Source of the DNA: a virus
Strand: one strand, 5' to 3'
Virus record (IMG/VR): IMGVR_UViG_3300025585_000136
Location: 1 to 28,502 of that record
Length of the DNA: 28,502 nt
Shown here: positions 15,929 to 23,800 of the stretch, in pieces
How positions within the stretch are numbered: the first letter of the stretch is position 1
Layout of the letters: the number at the start of each line of letters is the position of its first letter
Translations under genes and position numbers: made by a program
Notes under the pieces: model-generated
Told to the model about the DNA's origin: nothing
What the model saw: the letters and a program-made list of their open reading frames with translations, nothing else
Databases searched by the model: none

Positions 15929-16806
15929 GGGTGTCATTCATCCACGGCGGCGGAAAGACGATGGCGAGCTATCGCTATCGGGCGGCTATCCCTGCGAGCG
16001 TAATCGGGGCGTCGCTGAACGAACTAGATGCAGACGTTCTGATATTCGCAAAGCCGATGCCGGCGGAACTTGAGCTTGCCATGCGAGCGGTACAGGCCGG
16101 CAGGGCCGTGCTGGTGGATTTCTGTGACGATCATTTCGAGCGGTTCCACTGGTACAAGCGATTCAGCCGGCTGGCCCACGTAGCGACGTGCCCTACAGAG
16201 GCAATGGCGCGCATCGTCAAGCATCACGACTTCCTCGCCGATCCGCAGGTCGTTCCGGACCCGTATGAGTACCCTGAGGAAGCGCCGCACTGCGCCGGGG
16301 ATGAGGTGCTCTGGTTCGGGCACAAGACTAACCTTCCTTCGCTTGAACGCGTGCGTAGGCACATCCGCAGGCCGCTGACGGTGGTCAGTAACGCGCCCGG
16401 CACTGTCCCTTGGTCGCATGACTCCATGCCGGAGCACTTTGCGAAAGCGGACATCGTAATCATCCCGGCAACGGCCGGGTACAAATCGCCTAACCGGGCG
16501 GTCGAAGCAATCCGGCAGGGTTGTTTCGTGGTGGCGGAATGGCATCCGTCGATACAGCACATCCCGGGCATCTTCGTCGGGAACATTCTTGAGGGGATCG
16601 AATGGGCAATCCAGAACCCGAGCGAGGCCAACAGCCGGACGCTACGGGCGCAGCAGTATGTGACGGAAAGATACTCGCCTCAAACAGTGGGCGATGCGTG
16701 GAAGAGCCTTTGCGAGAAGGCGAGCTCGCGCTCAATCTCGGCTGCGGGCACTGCATATGGCCCGGGTGGGTCAACGTTGACGGCTTCGACGAGCGCGCAG
16801 ACGTGA
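15925..16806 (+). CDS. GT4-like glycosyltransferase
   Basis: The 293-residue protein starts at a GTG overlapping the previous stop. Its central and C-terminal part carries the GT-B fold layout: LVDFCDDHFERF, LWFGHKTNLPSLERV, LTVVSNAPGTVPWS, and the donor-site region ADIVIIPATAGYKSPNRAVEAIRQG ending with FVVAEWHPSIQHIPGIF. The N-terminal MRVSFIHGGGKTMASYRYR is the substrate-side domain. The usual GPGTP or Ex7E signature is only partly seen. The last ~35 residues overlap the methyltransferase gene in another frame and look unrelated to the family. Donor and acceptor sugars are unknown. Confidence 0.75.
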   Translation: MRVSFIHGGGKTMASYRYRAAIPASVIGASLNELDADVLIFAKPMPAELELAMRAVQAGRAVLVDFCDDHFERFHWYKRFSRLAHVATCPTEAMARIVKHHDFLADPQVVPDPYEYPEEAPHCAGDEVLWFGHKTNLPSLERVRRHIRRPLTVVSNAPGTVPWSHDSMPEHFAKADIVIIPATAGYKSPNRAVEAIRQGCFVVAEWHPSIQHIPGIFVGNILEGIEWAIQNPSEANSRTLRAQQYVTERYSPQTVGDAWKSLCEKASSRSISAAGTAYGPGGSTLTASTSAQT

Positions 16807-17216
16807 CTGCCGACCTGCTGAAATTGCCGTATGTGGATGGCGCGGTTGATCGCATCGCGGCAATTCATGTGCTGGAGCACTTCTACCTGTGGGATGCCCG
16901 GAAGGCGCTCAAGGAATGGCTGCGGGTGCTAAAGCCTGGTGGCAGGCTGACCATCGAATTGCCGAGCATGGACGCGGTATTCGGGCACATCGGGGCGAGG
17001 ATGCGCAAGGGCGAGATGCCGAGCGCGACGTTTTCATGGCTGCCGATTTGGGGCGACCCTCGGCATGAGAACCCTGCAATGACTCACAAGTGGGGTTACT
17101 TCCGGTCGGACGCCAAAAGCATGCTGACAGAGGCGGGATTCACGGACGTGACCATCCAGCCGGCGCGGTATCACTTCCCTACGCGGGATATGCGCTGCGA
17201 GGGGGTGAAGCCATGA
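16698..17216 (+). CDS. Class I SAM-dependent methyltransferase
   Basis: The best start is a GTG at 16698, giving 172 residues; an ATG at 16602 would add 32 residues. From the GTG, SAM motif I is LNLGCG at residues 12-17, the acidic loop is VNVDGFDERADVTADLLKLP, followed by IHVLEHF and LRVLKPGGRLTIELPS. It matches Methyltransf_11-type enzymes. The start overlaps the glycosyltransferase reading frame by 109 bases, an unusually long overlap in this genome. The stop overlaps the next ATG. A sugar O-methyltransferase role fits its neighbours but is inferred. Confidence 0.8.
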   Translation: MEEPLREGELALNLGCGHCIWPGWVNVDGFDERADVTADLLKLPYVDGAVDRIAAIHVLEHFYLWDARKALKEWLRVLKPGGRLTIELPSMDAVFGHIGARMRKGEMPSATFSWLPIWGDPRHENPAMTHKWGYFRSDAKSMLTEAGFTDVTIQPARYHFPTRDMRCEGVKP

Positions 17217-17869
17217 TTCGCGTCTTTGCCGGGCGGGATATCCGGGAGTCTCGCGGGTGGGTGGTATTCGCCGAGTCCCTGTTTGCCAACACGAAGGAAC
17301 CCGTAAGCCTCGCGCCCCTCTCGGGCGAGCAAAGGGACGGAACGAATGCGTTCACCTATGCGAGATTCCTCGTGCCGGAACTGTGCGACTACAAGGGTTG
17401 GGCGATCTTCGCTGACGGCTCCGACATGATGCTGCGGGCGGATATCGCGGAACTGTATGACCTTCGGGACGAGTCGAAGGCCGTACAGGTCGTGCAGCAC
17501 GACTATCAGACGAAGTACAAGCGCAAGTACGTGGGCACTCAGATGGAGGCTGATAACGGTAGTTACCCTCGCAAGAACTGGTCTAGCGTTGTGCTGTGGA
17601 ACTGCGCGCATCCTGCAAACGGCATGGTGACCGCGAAGTTCATCGAACAGTACGGGAACCAGATGCACCGATTTTTCTGGTTGGAGCGCGACGAGATAGG
17701 AGCGTTGCCGATGGGCTGGAATCATTTGGTGAGAGAGCAGAAGCAAGACCCGGCCGCGAAGCTGGTTCACTTCACGCTCGGCATCCCGGCTTTCGAGTAC
17801 TACGCAGAGGACGAGTTTTCCGACGAATGGCGTTACTACCACGCTCGCGCCAACATGGTCGCGGCTTAG
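17213..17869 (+). CDS. GT8-like glycosyltransferase
   Basis: The 218-residue protein starts at an ATGA overlap; a longer in-frame reading from 17090 lies inside the methyltransferase and is rejected. The metal/nucleotide-sugar motif is AIFADGSDMMLRADI near residues 64-78 (a D-x-x-D pair). Further on are RKNWSSVVLWNC, RDEIGALPMGWN and a C-terminal LVHFTLGIPAF histidine region, all typical of GT-A enzymes related to GT8. It is likely to use a UDP-sugar. The acceptor is unknown; capsid or tail protein, or host glycan, are the options. Confidence 0.75.
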   Translation: MIRVFAGRDIRESRGWVVFAESLFANTKEPVSLAPLSGEQRDGTNAFTYARFLVPELCDYKGWAIFADGSDMMLRADIAELYDLRDESKAVQVVQHDYQTKYKRKYVGTQMEADNGSYPRKNWSSVVLWNCAHPANGMVTAKFIEQYGNQMHRFFWLERDEIGALPMGWNHLVREQKQDPAAKLVHFTLGIPAFEYYAEDEFSDEWRYYHARANMVAA

Positions 17870-17877
17870 GAGAAATC

Positions 17878-18489
17878 ATGCTTGCATCAGACGCGCAGAA
17901 CACTGAATTCCTCGGGGCGTATAACCCCGATTCGCGGCTCTCGGTCACGTTCTACAACCGGCCGATCCAGAACCATTTCAAGAGTTCGAAAGAGGGGCGC
18001 CCGATCTACGAAGATATGACGTTCGTCAAGATTTTTGTTCCCGGAGATTCGACGACGGTCATAGATACGGTCGTGGACGAGAGCCACAAGGCGCGGTTTC
18101 CCATGCAGTGGGCGCACTTCCAGAACACGCACGGGGCCGACGGGCTTACCATCGGGACGCCTATCACGCAATGGCCGGCGATCACTGCTGCGCAGGCCGA
18201 GGAACTGAAGGCACTGAAATTCGCCACTGTGGAACAGGTAGCGACGGCGAGCGACGCGCAGATTGCCCGGATCGGAATGCTCGCAGGGATGGCGCCCCAC
18301 GCCTTCCGGGACCGCGCCCGTGCGTTCCTGCTCGCTGCCAAGGACTCGGCACTACCGCAGGCGCAGGCCGAGGAACTGAGGAAGAAGGACGAACAGATTG
18401 CAGCTTTGCAAGCGCAGATGGCTGAACTCGCCAAGACGGTTGAAGGGCTCAAGCCCAAGCAGGAAACTCTGTCGGTCAAAAAGGGGTAG
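17878..18489 (+). CDS. Conserved virion-region protein with C-terminal coiled coil
   Basis: The 203-residue protein starts behind TAGGAGAAATC at ATG 17878; an in-frame extension from 17596 is a shadow within the glycosyltransferase gene. The N-terminus MLASDAQNTEFLGAYNPDSR, then LSVTFYNRPIQNHFKS, and GRPIYEDMTFVKIFVPGDS is a conserved block seen beside capsid genes in podovirus-like phages. The middle includes a short helical repeat region, and residues ~165-200 are a coiled coil (QAEELRKKDEQIAALQAQMAE). Its role is not known. Confidence 0.7.
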   Translation: MLASDAQNTEFLGAYNPDSRLSVTFYNRPIQNHFKSSKEGRPIYEDMTFVKIFVPGDSTTVIDTVVDESHKARFPMQWAHFQNTHGADGLTIGTPITQWPAITAAQAEELKALKFATVEQVATASDAQIARIGMLAGMAPHAFRDRARAFLLAAKDSALPQAQAEELRKKDEQIAALQAQMAELAKTVEGLKPKQETLSVKKG

Positions 18490-18492
18490 TAA

Positions 18493-19401
18493 ATGACTAC
18501 CATGCTCGCGCTGGTGCAGCAGGCTACTGCGGAGATGGGGATTCCGGTCCCCGCCACGGTTGCCGGCAACACGTCGCAGGACGTGATTCAACAGTTGGCC
18601 CTGCTCAACGCGGTCGGCTACGAACTCCAGCGCGAGTATCAATGGCAGAACTTGCTTGTAGAGTACCGATTCACCACTCAATACCTGACGACGACCGGGA
18701 CGTGGACGACCGCAGCGGCGACGGTCACGGGGATTCCGAGTACTGCGACTTTGGCGGCTAGTACCTGGATGGCGACCGGGACCGGGATCAACAACGACAC
18801 GTACATTCAGTCGGTAGACTCTGCTACGCAGGTAACCCTGTCGCAAACGCCTAGCGCGGCTGGGACTGCTGCTACGATCACGTTCGCGCAAACGAAATAC
18901 ACGATGCCGACCGATTTTGACCGGCTGATAGATCGTACTCAATGGGACAAGTCGAAACGATGGGAGATGCTCGGCCCTGAGACGCCGCAGCAGTGGCAGT
19001 GGCTCAAGTCGTCGTATATCTCAACTGGTCCTCGGATTCGGTGGACGCGGATGGGCGGGTATTTCCAGATATGGCCGGCGATTGCGGCAAACGAGTATCT
19101 CGGGCTTGAGTACATCAGCAAGAATTGGGTACTGGCTGCTGCTGACGTAACGCCCAGCAAGTCCTCGTTGACCGTCGATACCGATACCTGCATCTTCCCG
19201 GATCGGTTGATGGTGCTTGGCTTGAAATTGAAGTATTTCGAGATCAAGGGCTTCGATACTACGGCTATCTACCGGGATTACATGATGCAAAAGGACATCG
19301 CCAAAGCGAATGACGGCGGAGCCAAGATTCTGAGCATGGCGCCTCGGGATTCGCAGGTGCTTATCACTATCGCGCAGGTTCCGGACAGTGGATACGGATG
19401 A
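18493..19401 (+). CDS. Head-to-tail adaptor protein (probable)
   Basis: The 302-residue protein has an N-terminal helical part (LLNAVGYELQREYQWQNLL), a Thr/Ala-rich inserted beta region near residues 65-130, and later IWPAIAANEYLGLEY and KYFEIKGFDTTAIYRDYMMQKDIAKAN. This matches the adaptor/gatekeeper class (P22 gp4 or T7 gp11 type) that joins the portal to the tail nozzle. The inserted beta region could be an Ig-like surface domain. It is directly followed by the nozzle-like gene. The name rests on layout and synteny, not on an exact family match. Confidence 0.65.
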   Translation: MTTMLALVQQATAEMGIPVPATVAGNTSQDVIQQLALLNAVGYELQREYQWQNLLVEYRFTTQYLTTTGTWTTAAATVTGIPSTATLAASTWMATGTGINNDTYIQSVDSATQVTLSQTPSAAGTAATITFAQTKYTMPTDFDRLIDRTQWDKSKRWEMLGPETPQQWQWLKSSYISTGPRIRWTRMGGYFQIWPAIAANEYLGLEYISKNWVLAAADVTPSKSSLTVDTDTCIFPDRLMVLGLKLKYFEIKGFDTTAIYRDYMMQKDIAKANDGGAKILSMAPRDSQVLITIAQVPDSGYG

Positions 19402-20966
19402 TGCTGGCATCGCTACAGCGTAGCAGGGCACAGGGGGCGCAGCGCAAGCGGTCGATATCCTCGACTCTACCCGCTCCTATCGGCGGGTGGAATGCTCGGG
19501 ATTCGGTGGCGAACATGCCTCCGACCGATGCTGTCACGCTAAACAACTGGTGGCCGACCCCGACAGATGTTCGGCTTCGGGGAGGATATACGCGCTGGCT
19601 GACGGGCATCAGCGGTCAGGTTGAAACGCTGATGAGCTATGCCGGGGCCGCTACTACCAAAATGTTTGCGGCGGCTGGAACGGCGATCTACGACGCGACG
19701 ACTACAGGCGCGGTCGGGGCTGCGGTCGTCAGCGGCAAGACGAATGCGCGGTGGCAGTCCCAAAACATCACGACGGCGGGCGGGAACTATATGTACGCCG
19801 TCAACGGGGCGGATTCGCCGCTGCTGTACGACGGGACGAACTGGACGGTAATAACGGGTGTTTCTGTACCGGCGATTACCGGGGTTACGACCAGCACGTT
19901 TAGCGATGTGCTGCTGCACCAGAATCGTCTGTGGTTCGTGCAAAAGAACACGCTGAAGCTGTGGTATCTGCCGGTCATATCGGTAGGGGGGGCAGCGGCC
20001 GCGCTTGACCTGTCGTCCGTGGCTACGTTGGGTGGCTACATCGTATCGATCCTGTCGTGGACGATAGACGCGGGCCTAGGGGTGGACGATCACCTTGTGG
20101 TTGTCACCAGCCGTGGCGAAGTCATTGTGTACCGGGGGAACGACCCTTCGGCGGCGGGGACGTTTGCCCTGGTGGGCGTGTGGCAGATCGGTGCTCCTGT
20201 GGGTACTCGGTGCCTGATGAAGTACGCCGGGGACTGTCTGGTGGTCTGTCAGGACGGGGTCTACCCGCTTTCTGGAGCTCTACAGTCCAGCCGTACTAAT
20301 CCAAAAGTCTCGATTACGGACAAGATACAGTTTGCCGTGAGCGAGGCTGTTACGTCGTATGGGTCTAACTTCGGGTGGGAATTGTTGTACTACCCGAAAC
20401 TGAATGCCCTATGGCTGAATGTTCCGGTGGCCGAGGGTAACAATCAACAGCAGTTTGCGATGAACACGATTACCCGGTCATGGACGCAGTTCACCGGATG
20501 GAATGCGAATTGCTGGACGCTGTTCAACGATGAGCCGTTTTTCGGTGCGAACGGGTTCGTCGGGAAAGCGTGGTCCGGTGCTTCTGACAATGCAGGGGCT
20601 ATAGCGGCGAATGCCCTGCAAGCGTTCAACACGTTCCGGAATCCTGCTCTCCTGAAACGTGTGACCATGCTGCGCCCGATCTTCCAGACGAACGGGGCGC
20701 CGGCTATTCAGGTTGGGACAAACGTCGATTACAGCACGACGGACACGACTTCGCCCCTTGCGTACTCAGGGACCGCCACAGGCGCCTGGGGTAGTGGGTT
20801 GTGGGGTAGTGCGACGTGGGGCTCGGGGCTCAGCCTGCTGAACCAGTGGCAGGGCGCTACGGGGCTTGGCTATGCCATTGCTCCCCGGGTCAAGGCTACC
20901 GCCAGCGGGCTGGATGTAATATGGTCGTCTACTGATATCGTGATGGAGCCCGGAGCGATTCTGTGA
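19398..20966 (+). CDS. Tail nozzle-like beta-propeller protein (probable)
   Basis: The 522-residue protein overlaps the adaptor by 4 bases. It begins with a short basic segment and PAPIGGWNARDSVANMPPTD, AVTLNNWWPTPTDVRLRGGY, which is characteristic of tail nozzle proteins. Repeated blades with YLPV, VVVTSRGEVIVYRG and DCLVVCQDGVYPL suggest a beta propeller. Near residues 463-478 are tandem WGSG-type repeats (WGSGLWGSATWGSG). It is the counterpart of P22 gp10 or T7 gp12 by position. No enzymatic motif is seen. Confidence 0.7.
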   Translation: MMLASLQRSRAQGAQRKRSISSTLPAPIGGWNARDSVANMPPTDAVTLNNWWPTPTDVRLRGGYTRWLTGISGQVETLMSYAGAATTKMFAAAGTAIYDATTTGAVGAAVVSGKTNARWQSQNITTAGGNYMYAVNGADSPLLYDGTNWTVITGVSVPAITGVTTSTFSDVLLHQNRLWFVQKNTLKLWYLPVISVGGAAAALDLSSVATLGGYIVSILSWTIDAGLGVDDHLVVVTSRGEVIVYRGNDPSAAGTFALVGVWQIGAPVGTRCLMKYAGDCLVVCQDGVYPLSGALQSSRTNPKVSITDKIQFAVSEAVTSYGSNFGWELLYYPKLNALWLNVPVAEGNNQQQFAMNTITRSWTQFTGWNANCWTLFNDEPFFGANGFVGKAWSGASDNAGAIAANALQAFNTFRNPALLKRVTMLRPIFQTNGAPAIQVGTNVDYSTTDTTSPLAYSGTATGAWGSGLWGSATWGSGLSLLNQWQGATGLGYAIAPRVKATASGLDVIWSSTDIVMEPGAIL

Positions 20967-21376
20967 ACCTGTGCCAAGACAGTCGGCGGGTTGGTGAATG
21001 GGTGGCAAAGCGGACTGGCGGGCAGTATCGCGAAGGCTCGCAGGCCATCGGGCTTGAGGATGGCGGGTATGTGGTAGCGGGGGCGTTGTTTGACGGGTGG
21101 AACGGCGCTAGCGTGATGGCGCATGTTGCGGCAGATAAGGTCAACCGCGAATGGCTTTCGATGATCCACTGGTATGCGTTCTCGCAGTTGGGCGTGAACT
21201 GCGTCATCGGGGTTGTGAGTAGTGCGAACGGGAAAGCGCTTCGGTTTGACGAGCATCTCGGATTCAGAGAACAGTGCAGGCTGAAAGACGCCTGTACCGA
21301 TGGGGACATGGTTATCATGACGTTGCGCAAGGAAGATGCGCGTTTTTACAAGGAGCAGGCAGATGGGCAAACCTAG
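20963..21376 (+). CDS. GNAT-family acetyltransferase
   Basis: The 137-residue protein starts at a GTG in a GTGA overlap with the nozzle stop. The GNAT pattern is seen in GASVMAHVAADKVNREWLSMIH (acetyl-CoA strand and helix region) and the C-terminal GVVSSANGKALRFDEHLGFREQCRLKDA block typical of N-acetyltransferases. GNATs of this form occur in podovirus tail clusters, where the target is unproven. It could modify a virion protein, a host protein or an amino sugar. Its start overlap and location imply late expression. Confidence 0.75.
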   Translation: MNLCQDSRRVGEWVAKRTGGQYREGSQAIGLEDGGYVVAGALFDGWNGASVMAHVAADKVNREWLSMIHWYAFSQLGVNCVIGVVSSANGKALRFDEHLGFREQCRLKDACTDGDMVIMTLRKEDARFYKEQADGQT

Positions 21377-22394
21377 CGCGCCTCCGACCCCGGATTACGT
21401 AGGGGCAGCGAATGCAACCGCCGCAGGGAACCAGGAAGCGGCGAGGGTCGGCGTCAAGGGTAACCGTGTGGACCAGTACGGTCCCTATGGGAATATCGTG
21501 TACACGCCCGGCATCGGCGGCGATCAGGACCGCTGGCGCATGGACACGACGCTATCGCCTCTCGGTCAGGAGATGTTCGACCAGAATCAGAGTCTCCAGT
21601 CCGGACTGCTTGGCATTGCGAACCAAGGGCTCGGCAAGGCTGGAGAAATTATCGGCCAGCCGGCAATCGACAATTCTCTGTTGCCTCAGCAGTCGGTGAA
21701 CCCGGGCCAGACAGGGCAAGAGGCGATCATGTCGCGCCTCCGGCCGGAGATCGACCGGCAGAACGCGCAACTCGAGGCGCGGCTAGTCGGGCAAGGATTG
21801 AGGCCCGGAGGGGAAGCCTACGACACAGAGCAACGGCTCAATTCTCAGCGGCAGAACGATTTGATGTTGCAGGCGGCTTCGCAGGGCATCGGCATCGGCC
21901 AGCAGGCGCGGCAGCAGGGGATTCAAGAACAGGCATTCTCAAAGCAGTTCCCGATCAACATCATCAACGCCCTGAGGTCTGGAAATCAGGTGCAGATGCC
22001 GACGTTCCAGAACGTGCCGGGGCAGCAAACGGTGGCAGGCCCGGACATCCTTGGGGCGACGATGGCGCAGGGGCAGGCGGCAAACAATGCGTACAATCAG
22101 CAGGTGGCCGGTAGCAATGCGCTGATGGGTGGATTGTTCAATCTGGGCGGTACGGCGATGAGCACGTACTTTAGCGACCGTCGGCTCAAGTCGAACGTGG
22201 AACGGGTAGGTACTCACCCGCTCGGGATTGGAGTCTACGAATACGACATTTACGGCATCCGGCAGCGCGGGGTGATGGCGGACGAGGTAGAGACGGTCAT
22301 GCCTGATGCTGTGAGCGAGCATCCTAGTGGATACAAGATGGTCCGATACTCGCTGATTGGCAGCGGTCTGCCGTTCCACGTGAAACGGGGGTAG
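21363..22394 (+). CDS. Virion protein with C-terminal S74-like chaperone domain
   Basis: The start is ATG 21363 behind AAGGAG; an ATG at 21336 is a less likely upstream start. The 343-residue protein has a Gln/Gly-rich helical body (QSLQSGLLGIANQGLGKAG, QQARQQGIQEQAF) and a C-terminal block SDRRLKSNVERVG, starting at Ser271. This is the S74 intramolecular chaperone signature of tail spikes and fibres. The domain is short (about 75 residues, against a usual ~100 or more). The usual use is trimerisation and self-cleavage. The body resembles an ejection protein (P22 gp7 class), so it may be an internal protein with a borrowed tail. Confidence 0.65.
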   Translation: MGKPSAPPTPDYVGAANATAAGNQEAARVGVKGNRVDQYGPYGNIVYTPGIGGDQDRWRMDTTLSPLGQEMFDQNQSLQSGLLGIANQGLGKAGEIIGQPAIDNSLLPQQSVNPGQTGQEAIMSRLRPEIDRQNAQLEARLVGQGLRPGGEAYDTEQRLNSQRQNDLMLQAASQGIGIGQQARQQGIQEQAFSKQFPINIINALRSGNQVQMPTFQNVPGQQTVAGPDILGATMAQGQAANNAYNQQVAGSNALMGGLFNLGGTAMSTYFSDRRLKSNVERVGTHPLGIGVYEYDIYGIRQRGVMADEVETVMPDAVSEHPSGYKMVRYSLIGSGLPFHVKRG

Positions 22395-22396
22395 CG

Positions 22397-23800
22397 ATGG
22401 CGCAGCAGATGGGAGTACCTAACGACTACTCGCTTGAGCTTGAGCAGATCGCAAGGCGCCGCCGAATGGCGGAACTGCTCCAGCAGCAGGCCGGCGAGCC
22501 CATGCAACAGCAAATGGCGGGCGGATTTGTCGTGCCGCATAGTCCGCTTGCAGGGTTGGCTAAAGTCCTGCAAGGGTACACGGCAAAGAAAACGCTGGAC
22601 GAAACAGACGCGCAGGCAAAGGCGCTTGGCAACAAGTACAACGAACAGCGAAGCGCAGACTTTGGCGCGTTGGTGTCTGCGCTGCAAGGACGTGAGGCAA
22701 TGCCGGCGCAAGACATGGGTACGGACCCGCTGACCGGTCAGGCCATGGGACGCCCGGAAATACCTGCCATTGCTCCCGGGTCGTTGAATCCCGCGATTCT
22801 CAGCGCGCTGAAAACGCCGGAAGCGATGCAAATGGGGCAGCAGATGCTAATGCAGCAACTGACCCGCGAAAACAAGCCGCTCATATTCAAGCCTGGGGAA
22901 ACGGCCGTTCACCCGACGACGTTCAAGCCGCTTTACTCTGCGCCAGAACCGCAGAAGTACCACGCAGTCGCCCCTGGCTCTAGTCTGGTCGCAGAGCCAC
23001 CGCGTGGAGTGCCGGGCGTCCCTGCTCCCGGCGCCGTACCGGGCGCTGTGTTCACCGCTCCGCAGAAAGAGGAAAAGAACGAGGCGCAGAAACTCACGGA
23101 CGTGCTTGTGAATGCCGGTATTGACCCGGAAAGCCCGGAAGCTCGCGGCTTGTTCAAGCAACTGGCGGCGAAGATTGCATCTCATCAACCGCCGGCCAGT
23201 CAGAACGTTCAGGTGAACACGGAAAAAGGCTATTTCGGCAACATAGCCGAGGGTGTGGCCAAGCAAGACCTTGCGGTTATTGACGCAGGACGGTCAGCGC
23301 CGGACCGCGTCGAGAGTGCTCGGCGGGTGAAGGAACTGCTTAAGCAAAACCCGATTACCGGCACTGGCGCAGAGGCTAGGCTATCGCTCAACAAGGCGCT
23401 AGCAACCGCTGGCATCATTGATGGCAGTCAGGTGCGAGCAACGGAGAATCTTGCATCCAACCTTGCATCTTCGACCTTGGATGCAATCAAGACAAGCGGG
23501 CTCGGTTCCGGTCAAGGGTTCACGGACAAGGACCGCCAATTTCTTGAACGCGCCAAATCCGGTAACCTTGAAGTCAACGCCGCAACGCTGCGAGATTTGG
23601 CCGACCTGAACGAGCGGGCCGCGAAGGCTTCTATTGTCAGGGCAAACGAAGTTATCAAGCGTATCGGCGCCGCGCCTCAGATGGGGGCTGTCAGCGGGCA
23701 GATTGCGCCGATTGCGGAGCCCCCGGCAGGCGGGCTGAACCTGAGTCCGCAAGCAAGAGAATTCCTTGAAAAGGCGAAGCGCAGTCAGGGGGTGAAATGA
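22397..23800 (+). CDS. Internal virion/ejection protein candidate
   Basis: The 467-residue protein is Ala/Gln/Lys-rich and mostly helical, with a Pro-rich middle (PPRGVPGVPAPGAVPGAV). Residues ~255-420 form a charged helical region (KLTDVLVNAG, SAPDRVESARRVKELLKQ). The N-terminus lacks a signal peptide. Position between an S74-tailed protein and the 642-residue protein matches the three-gene internal-protein block of podoviruses. No lytic motif is seen. The assignment is from synteny. Confidence 0.6.
   Translation: MAQQMGVPNDYSLELEQIARRRRMAELLQQQAGEPMQQQMAGGFVVPHSPLAGLAKVLQGYTAKKTLDETDAQAKALGNKYNEQRSADFGALVSALQGREAMPAQDMGTDPLTGQAMGRPEIPAIAPGSLNPAILSALKTPEAMQMGQQMLMQQLTRENKPLIFKPGETAVHPTTFKPLYSAPEPQKYHAVAPGSSLVAEPPRGVPGVPAPGAVPGAVFTAPQKEEKNEAQKLTDVLVNAGIDPESPEARGLFKQLAAKIASHQPPASQNVQVNTEKGYFGNIAEGVAKQDLAVIDAGRSAPDRVESARRVKELLKQNPITGTGAEARLSLNKALATAGIIDGSQVRATENLASNLASSTLDAIKTSGLGSGQGFTDKDRQFLERAKSGNLEVNAATLRDLADLNERAAKASIVRANEVIKRIGAAPQMGAVSGQIAPIAEPPAGGLNLSPQAREFLEKAKRSQGVK

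Noticed and set aside
17596-18489. 297-residue reading extending the gene that starts at 17878
   Set aside because: The extension lies within the GT8-like gene in another frame; the TAGGAG site and conserved N-terminus support 17878.
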